Made by a program: the position numbers and the translations under genes. The notes under the pieces were generated by a model, which worked only from the letters and a program-made list of their open reading frames with translations, ran no database searches and was not told where the DNA came from. A DNA stretch of 64,000 nucleotides from Pseudovirgaria hyperparasitica. Taxonomy: Eukaryota; Ascomycota; Dothideomycetes; Acrospermales; Acrospermaceae. Where the stretch lies: the NCBI RefSeq assembly GCF_010093815.1, contig NW_022985553.1, positions 1,026,133 through 1,090,132 on the forward strand, given 5' to 3'. Shown piece after piece: positions 58,029 through 64,000 of this stretch. Numbering within the stretch: position 1 is the first letter of the stretch; each line of letters opens with the position of its first letter.

Positions 58029-59092
58029 CTATAATTGGATGTCGTTGTTTAGCAGACGAACTTCTTCGCCCGGCTTGAAAGCTGGTAGTCCAATATATGG
58101 GCAGCCATCGCACCTGAAAGCGTCACCCAGTGCGCAGTTCCCACAGCTGCCAACCTTTCCTTGCACTGTGAAGTCAACCTCTGCGAGGTCGTCTGCCTCG
58201 AGTTTCATGGCGCCGAGAGCTGTGTCTGCAGCATGGCGCTTTGCGGCATCCTCGGCTTCAAGCTTCTCTTTCATGCCACAAGTGCAATCTTTACATGCAC
58301 GGCGTCGCTTGCCTGCCTTGGGTCTGCACTCGGGGGCTGAGACTAGTCAGTGAGGTTCTTCGATGTGAATTGGTATGACCTACGCTGTGTCACAGGTCGT
58401 GCCTTGTCGGCCTCGGTCAGAAGGTCGTCTTCATCGACCAGGTCATCATCATCCTCCCCCGCAATCATGAGGTCCAGGTCATCACTAAAGTCGACGAAGC
58501 CTACACCACTTGGGTTTGCAACCTCATCGACCTTTCTCTTCACATTAGATGTGACTGGCACTGCCTCGCTGATTGCCGTCACAGGTGTCCCATTCGTCTT
58601 CTTCTTTCCAAATCGCAGCGGTACCGACGCGCTTGAAGATGTGTCTGGCTTCACCATGCCGTCATTGTCCTGGCGCACGAGACCAGAGAGAATGGCCTCT
58701 GTGTGCTCGGCGGTGTTGCTGGCACCGAAACTGCCATCCTGACTTTTCAGACAGGCTCCAGGCTTCATTGTAGCAACAATCTTCTCCATTAGATGTCTAT
58801 GTAACAGCTTCTGGCTCTCTGCGCGGGTACCATCGGCGTCGGTCAGAAGTAGCACGACGTCGTAGGTAGAATCGGGGAGCGAGACAAGGCCCATGGCCAG
58901 TCGATCGAGCATCTGGAGGTCTGTGACATTGCGATTGTAGTCGGCAAATATTCGATTGAGGGTTTCTGGATGTGAGGATATGGATGGTGGCGCAAGGAGG
59001 AGTGTGCGGGATTGAGAGGAAGAAGTTTTGGAGGAAGGAGGCGGGGTCAAGTCGAGGTCGTCAGTGTTGTCCAGGGTCACAAAGGGAGCCAT
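58029..59092 (-). CDS. DRE2: DRE2/anamorsin, Fe-S cluster assembly
   Basis: Two exons, 58384-59092 and 58029-58336, 47-nt intron (GTAGGT donor, CTGAC branch). The product has 338 residues. The N-terminal half is the degenerate methyltransferase-like domain ([40 protein letters not shown]), followed by an acidic linker ([15 protein letters not shown]). The C-terminal CIAPIN1 domain has both cluster motifs: Cys240, 251, 254, 256 for the [2Fe-2S] site and the twin CxxC pair 301/304 and 312/315. With Tah18, Dre2 passes electrons to the early cytosolic Fe-S machinery. Two acceptors lie 6 nt apart; the downstream one was chosen because the upstream TAG is only three bases past the branch A, and it gives TQPPECRP. 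The frame is open upstream to 59356, but MAPFVTLDN is the family start. Confidence 0.93.
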
Positions 59093-60344
59093 AGCTGGCA
59101 GTCGTGTATGTATGGCGCGAAGTACGCGAATAATATATAGAGGAAAAAGGTAGACACAGCGTAGAGACTGGCTAGAAGGAGGACGTAGAGAGTGAATTCT
59201 TGGAGCACCGTTGATAGTAGAGCGACTGCGGAGGCATTGGCCTGGCTGACAAACGGCGGGGACAGCGGACAGCGGAGAGGAAGAGACAGCGAAGAAAAGC
59301 CGGAGGACGGCCTCGGATCGCGGGCCAGACGACGCCACAGAAGCCACAGAAGTCACGTTTATTAGGCGACGGTCACCTCACGCTGTGCTAAAACAGTGTT
59401 GGCGCCTCTTCTACCCCGGATTTGGGCATTTCCAGGGGGCCCTGAGTAGTGAGCACTAAGAATACTTGGAATAATCATAATCAACAGGAAGAAGAATAAA
59501 GGCCCTTTTTTGCAGTGGGTCTGAAGTCACGTTTGCAGTCTGGACTGTGGGATGCCTGCATTGGTCGCATAACTAATGCATTCCTGCGATATTTAACATT
59601 CAACATATGACGTATGACGTATGCTGCTTTCTGATAGCTCTGTTCTCCGATCAGTCATTCATTCGTTTGATAACGCCTTTCCCGTCAACGCTGTCTAAGA
59701 GAGACGGAAAGGCTACATGATGCTGCATCTTCACACGTTTTCATAGAGATGGCCATCTTGCAGGTGAGCCCGCAATTGATGATGGCTGCAGCCCCGCATT
59801 CCTGCACTAGATACCTCTCCCTAATATAGCAGTATACACAACCTTACACCTCCACAATGAAGCTGAAGCTCAAGCTCAAGCTCGCGTGACCATCGCCTGC
59901 GCTGTCGTGCTTCAACCGCCTCATCTCTCACATCATCACATCACTACTGCACTCAGCTCACCTTTTACTCCACTTCCACGCAATCCCCTCCACTCCAGAT
60001 CCACTTCGTCTTCTCACTGCACTGATCAAAACAACAAATGTGATCACGTTTCATCTGCATCTGGCCCAAGCTGCAAGGTACGCCCCCTCTTCCACTCCGT
60101 CAAGCCTCCCCGCTCCTGTGTGATGGTCCACACTCCGATGTCCGCATTCATTGCTCATTGGTCCACACCTAAGTCACGAGAGTAGCAGCTGATCGAATCT
60201 TGACTTCCCCAATAGCTTCTCCTTCTCACCTCCAATCTCTCTTCTTTCATATATCTTGATCAAGCTTCCATCTCGACCATCCATCCATCTTGCTTCATCA
60301 CCAATCTACCAATTGACTCCATCGTCTCTCGCCATTCAACAATC
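59093..60344. promoter_or_regulatory. Divergent promoter region, DRE2 and STF2-like gene
   Basis: 1.25 kb between two divergent genes. CCCCT motifs (stress-element-like) occur at 59985-59989 and 60084-60088, upstream of the STF2-like gene. A CT/CA-rich leader with TCCATCTCGACCATCCATCC precedes its first exon. No gene is supported inside. Confidence 0.45.
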
Positions 60345-60974
60345 AGTAAGTCCTGCTGTCGTCCTTTGTTTTGGCTGCACAACCCCCCTCCATTCACTCA
60401 CAGCATTACTTGGACCTTGTCATCATCGTGATAATCATTTATATTGTCCAATTCATCCAATTTACTACTTCATCTCCAAGCTGAAGCTGACTCTTTCATC
60501 ACAGTGACTCGCTCCCACAAAGCAAACGACCGTGACCATGCCGGCATTGCTGACGGTACCGCCGACCACGAAGACTGCATGCCCCGCTACTTTGCAAAGT
60601 CCGGTCACGCAGACTCCGACCCTAACAAGACCAAGAAGAACGGTGGAGGCAAAGGCAACTGGTAAGCCAACTTCCCCTGGGTCTCATAGCTTCCCTAACA
60701 CTGACACAGGGGCCGCGAGGGCGACGAGCTCGAAGACTTCAACTACAATATGACCCACCCACGCCGTCGCACAAACTCCTCCTCGCATGGTCATGATCTC
60801 TCCGCATTCAAGACCAAGTTCGAGACCATTGAGGCTGAGCCTGTCTTTGAGGAAGAACTGCATGGTCCGACGGCTGAGGACTTGGACGCCCTGGCCCTGG
60901 AGAAGGCCACCACTGCCAGCACCTTGGCCAGCACCGGCAGTGTCGAGGAGGAGGATGCTGTCAAGAAGGATTAG
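60345..60974 (+). CDS. STF2/TMA10-like hydrophilin
   Basis: Three coding exons: base 60345 alone, 60505-60661, 60710-60974 (140 residues). The start codon is split: exon 1 contributes A (from AACAATCA), and exon 2 begins TG ACT CGC, giving MTRSHK as in the family start MTRTNKW. Intron 1 is 159 nt (GTAAGT, GCTGAC, CAG), intron 2 is 48 nt. The signature MPRYFAKSGHADSDPNKTKK-NGGGKGNWGREGDELED matches Stf2/Tma10 of yeast, small hydrophilic proteins linked to ATP-synthase regulation, ribosome association and desiccation tolerance. Compared with yeast there are ~20 extra residues between MTRSHK and the PRYF motif, and a longer acidic C-terminus. CCCCT motifs upstream fit stress control. No ATG upstream in frame was needed. 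Confidence 0.85.
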
Positions 60975-61511
60975 GTGAGACGTGGTGGGCGGTGTGACCT
61001 CATGGAATGTGCGAAACACCAATGTTGGCCAAGTGCCACTTTATGATTCTACTACTACGTCTTCCACTACTACCACACACCATTGCTGTGCGCGAGAGCA
61101 TGGCATAGTCTGTATAATCTCGCTTTTCACGTAGTCACATGGGTGTAACGGCATCAACAACATGACGGCGTTTGGGGAGAAAGCTGTGCTTTTACCAAAG
61201 TCATCATCTGTTACAATAGCAAATAACGATAACAATGTCAATCAAATGCAACGTCAATAATTGATGTGCTGTACTATCTGTCATGCTAACAGTAACATTG
61301 GTACAAATTCTAACGTATATACTTCAACTCTGCCATACCGAGCAGGTTACATATGAGACAAAGCCAACAACATGTGGAACCGCTCCATTCAAACAGACAA
61401 AGAAAAAGTTGGCAGCAGTAAGTGTATATAATGCCAAACCTGCCCTGTTCAATCGACTCTCATCCCAATTCTCCTCTCTTGTCCCTCCCTTGTTCCTTCC
61501 GCCTTCATCCC
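60975..61511. other. Convergent intergenic region
   Basis: 3' flanks of the STF2-like gene and of the AXL2-like gene. No further feature. Confidence 0.5.
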
Positions 61512-64000
61512 TTATCCCTCTATCCCTCCGTTCCTTCTCCATTCATCCCCAACCCTCCATCCCTCCGTCCCCGCAACCGGACTCGCCGGTACCGGCGCCG
61601 TCACATGCACACAGAACCCCAACCCACCACCCAATGACTCCATCTCCATCTCCTTCCCCTGCTCAACTTGGGCACCGTCCATTCCTCCTCCTTCTCCCTG
61701 TTGTTTACTATCTATTGTGCTCCACGCGCTGCTTAGTCGTGCGGCGTTGAGTGGAGTGTGCGGACTGTGTGAGGTGGGTGGTTGTGTTTGTGACTGTGTG
61801 GATAGAATTGGCAGGGGCGTGGATTGGGATGCGGAGCGGGATGAGGAGGGGGAGTCGATGAAGCGGAGCCCGGGGCCGATTGTGCTTATTCTTGGGTGTG
61901 TTTGTGTGGGTTTGGGGAGGTCTTTCGGGGTGGTTGTCGTGGTGGTGGTGATGGTGGCTATGTTTGTAGGGACTGTTGTGGCGGTGGTGGTTGTTGGGAC
62001 TGTGGTTTCGTTGGTGGCTGTGGCGTGTGGCGTGTGTATTGTACAGGGCAGAGTGGTAGGTGTTTGCGTATGTGCTGAGCAGGGGGTATGTTTAGTCTTG
62101 CCATGTTGTTCTTTTTGATTTTCTTTCTGTTTTCGTTTTTGTGTCTGATTGGGTGTATGGTCCTGCGTTCGCAGCGCGGATCTGGATCTGGATCTGTACT
62201 TAGATGTGGATTTGATTATGGGTGTAGATCTAGACGTAGGCGACAGAAATCTTCGAAGCGAGAGTAGTTTTGTCTTCGGACTGCGGCGGTGTAGTGTGCT
62301 GCTGGGGTGGGGTGTGCTGCCGGGTCGAAGTGTGCCATGCACAGGACATGTCGGATTTACCTTCAACCCCGTCTTCGGCGTGGACGATGACGGTGGGGGA
62401 AACATCGAGAGCGTGGATGTAGGACGCGGGCGTTTCTGATTCTGTTTTTGTTTCTGTTTCGTCGTGGTGCTGTTCGCCATCTCTCCCTCCGCAACCACCC
62501 GATCCACCCGGCTCACCACGCCATCCCGCCCCATTCCCACCGACCCAGCCGTCACCAGCGACGGGAGAGACGGCAGCGACGGCAGCGGCGGTGTCGGAAA
62601 CTCGGACAGCTTCGCAGAGAGCGCACTCGACGAGTACGAGCTGCGCGACACGCCGCTAGCATTACTCCATTTACGGCGCAGCGCGGCGGCAGCGACTTCG
62701 CCCTTTCGCTTGATGCTGCTGGGTGTGCGACTTGGTGGCGATGATGATGATTTGCGGGGTTTGGGTTTGGGTTTCGCTTTAGATATTTTGTCGTTGTTGT
62801 TATTGTCGTTTTTGTGCGATTCAGGGGAGGAGGCGGCGCGTTTTATGGCGCGTTCTGTGGCGCAGATACCGTCTCGCGCTGACAACCGTCCGTAGGCTTC
62901 TGTGAGGACGAACAGTGTGTCGCGGCCGAAGGGTGTAAGTGGTGTGGAGGAGGGGTTTGTGGGTTTGGGCTGTTGTGCATGGGATTTAGTGGGTGGTGCT
63001 TCGGATAGTTCGAGACAGGGTGGTGATGGGTTTGATGGAGCGTGCTGCTTCTCAGATTTCTCCACGGCGGAGCCTTGTTCGGGGTCGTCGTCATCGTCGT
63101 CGGTGTCGGGATCTGTGCCGATGGTGTAGGGATTCGATGGGTGGTTTCCGTGTGAGATTGTTTTGGGATCAGTCTTTCGACTACGACGGCGGCGGCGTGC
63201 GCGAATGTATAGCACTCGCATGCCAATAAGGATGGTGATGGCGAGTACCGACATCAGGCAGATGACCATTATGATGCGCTTTTTGTGCAACATAGCGTCC
63301 TTCGTCTTTGCCTGCGTGAGGTGGATCTTGATAATCCTGCGCTCTGTCGTCGAGGGATGCTGAGGCGAAGTCGCGACAAGCGTGACCTCGATGTCTCCCG
63401 TCGCCATATCAAGCGGCACGTCGCCGTACATGATCTTGTTCGCCGGACTGTATGCCAGCCACGCAGTGGTCCTGGTAGTCTGGAGGGCAATGTTCAGCCC
63501 CTGGGCGGCAAACAGCGAGTCGGGAAACGTGTAGCTGAATGCTGTGCCGGGCGTGGCGTCTAATGTCTGTATGGCGCCTGTAAAGAGAGATGGCACGAAT
63601 GTCAGGGTAAAGGTTGTGTTGACATATCCGTCATACTTGTCCGAGGCCTCGACGGAGAATGCGAGTGACTCGACACCGTCCGGGGAATTTCCGTCAAGAC
63701 TTCCTGTCTTCGAATCGTACTCTAGCCAGTCTGGTAAGCCATGCGCTGATAGTGAAGAGGTTTGGTCGACCTCGACTTGCTTCCCGTCCAACTGCAGCAT
63801 GCTCCCGATGCTGTCGAAGTGAACAGCATCACCCGTTTTCAGCGTAATATTCGGACTCACAGGCGAGAACGCGAGTTTGTGCTCGCTTAGGACAAACGTG
63901 AACGGAAGCTCCGCGCTGGCGAAGCCGTCCATGTCTGATGCCACTACCCTTATATCAAACAGCTGAGATGCATTTTCTAGACGAGGTGCTTGGCCGGAGA
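61512..64000 (-). CDS. AXL2-like polarity protein with cadherin-like domains, 5' end cut by window edge
   Basis: The frame is open from the right edge (first full codon at 63998) to a stop at 61512; 828 residues are visible and the N-terminus is missing. The visible part begins inside one dystroglycan-type cadherin-like domain (FDIRVVASDMDGFASAELPFTF) and holds a second (GLPDWLEYDSKTGSLDGNSPDGVESLAFSVEASDKYDG) and a degenerate third. One membrane helix (IIMVICLMSVLAITILIGM) is followed by RARRRRRSRK and a ~520-residue cytosolic tail rich in Ser, Pro and Thr with basic clusters. Yeast Axl2/Bud10 marks axial bud sites; filamentous homologues act in septation and conidiation. The tail contains no domain I can name. 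Low-complexity Thr/Pro runs near 61900-62030 are strongly strand-biased. Confidence 0.8.
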   Translation of the reverse strand, partial: SGQAPRLENASQLFDIRVVASDMDGFASAELPFTFVLSEHKLAFSPVSPNITLKTGDAVHFDSIGSMLQLDGKQVEVDQTSSLSAHGLPDWLEYDSKTGSLDGNSPDGVESLAFSVEASDKYDGYVNTTFTLTFVPSLFTGAIQTLDATPGTAFSYTFPDSLFAAQGLNIALQTTRTTAWLAYSPANKIMYGDVPLDMATGDIEVTLVATSPQHPSTTERRIIKIHLTQAKTKDAMLHKKRIIMVICLMSVLAITILIGMRVLYIRARRRRRSRKTDPKTISHGNHPSNPYTIGTDPDTDDDDDDPEQGSAVEKSEKQHAPSNPSPPCLELSEAPPTKSHAQQPKPTNPSSTPLTPFGRDTLFVLTEAYGRLSARDGICATERAIKRAASSPESHKNDNNNNDKISKAKPKPKPRKSSSSPPSRTPSSIKRKGEVAAAALRRKWSNASGVSRSSYSSSALSAKLSEFPTPPLPSLPSLPSLVTAGSVGMGRDGVVSRVDRVVAEGEMANSTTTKQKQKQNQKRPRPTSTLSMFPPPSSSTPKTGLKVNPTCPVHGTLRPGSTPHPSSTLHRRSPKTKLLSLRRFLSPTSRSTPIIKSTSKYRSRSRSALRTQDHTPNQTQKRKQKENQKEQHGKTKHTPCSAHTQTPTTLPCTIHTPHATATNETTVPTTTTATTVPTNIATITTTTTTTPKDLPKPTQTHPRISTIGPGLRFIDSPSSSRSASQSTPLPILSTQSQTQPPTSHSPHTPLNAARLSSAWSTIDSKQQGEGGGMDGAQVEQGKEMEMESLGGGLGFCVHVTAPVPASPVAGTEGWRVGDEWRRNGGIEG

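Noticed and set aside
58343-59356. Upstream extension of DRE2 by 88 codons
   Set aside because: The added residues are not conserved; MAPFVTLDN is the family start and the extension overlaps the likely promoter.
61717-62118. 133-codon Gly/Val/Cys-rich plus-strand frame
   Set aside because: Antisense to the Thr/Pro-rich tail of the AXL2-like gene; a composition artefact.

Overview
The window looks like nuclear DNA of a filamentous ascomycete (Pezizomycotina; Dothideomycetes is my guess, not demonstrated). Reasons: genes carry short introns (about 47-82 nt) with GTRNGY donors, CTNAC branch sites and YAG acceptors; families such as the PTH11-like rhodopsin-domain receptors, ECL1, STF2/TMA10, KEX1, AXL2 and several secreted Pezizomycotina-only families are present; and there are AT-rich blocks of the kind left by repeat-induced point mutation (RIP). 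I see no operons, CRISPR arrays, rRNA, intact tRNA or recognisable intact transposon.

Left third (1-15.5 kb), accessory in flavour: a multi-span membrane protein cut by the left edge, a small secreted/anchored protein beside an AT-rich block (3.8-6.85 kb), a secreted protein with a tentative acetoacetate-decarboxylase-like fold, a PQ-loop vacuolar amino-acid transporter, a Mid2-like cell-wall stress sensor, a small Cys-containing secreted protein and a conserved disordered nuclear-looking protein.

Middle (15.5-36 kb) is gene-poor: only an ECL1-type zinc-binding lifespan/starvation regulator and a fungal-specific protein with dibasic sites are supported. The rest is long intergenic DNA with simple repeats.

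Right part (36-64 kb) is dense and mostly core: a PTH11-like receptor domain fused in one reading frame to a FucP-type MFS transporter, KEX1 carboxypeptidase, SFM1 SPOUT methyltransferase, CIA1, a mitochondrial ACOT9-type thioesterase, a YCK/CkiA-type casein kinase I, NUP133, DRE2, STF2-like hydrophilin and AXL2 (cut by the right edge). CIA1 and DRE2 both serve cytosolic Fe-S assembly; KEX1, the AXL2-like and the Mid2-like proteins belong to the secretory/cell-surface system.

The most interesting items are the receptor-transporter fusion with upstream ORFs, an 18-22 nt micro-exon in SFM1 whose flanking intron is either GC-AG or GT-AG, a start codon split by an intron in the STF2-like gene, alternative C-termini in the casein kinase, and a strong strand/codon bias confined to the last exon of the thioesterase gene. 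All exon structures were derived by reading splice signals and matching remembered family sequences; none was checked with transcripts or searches.
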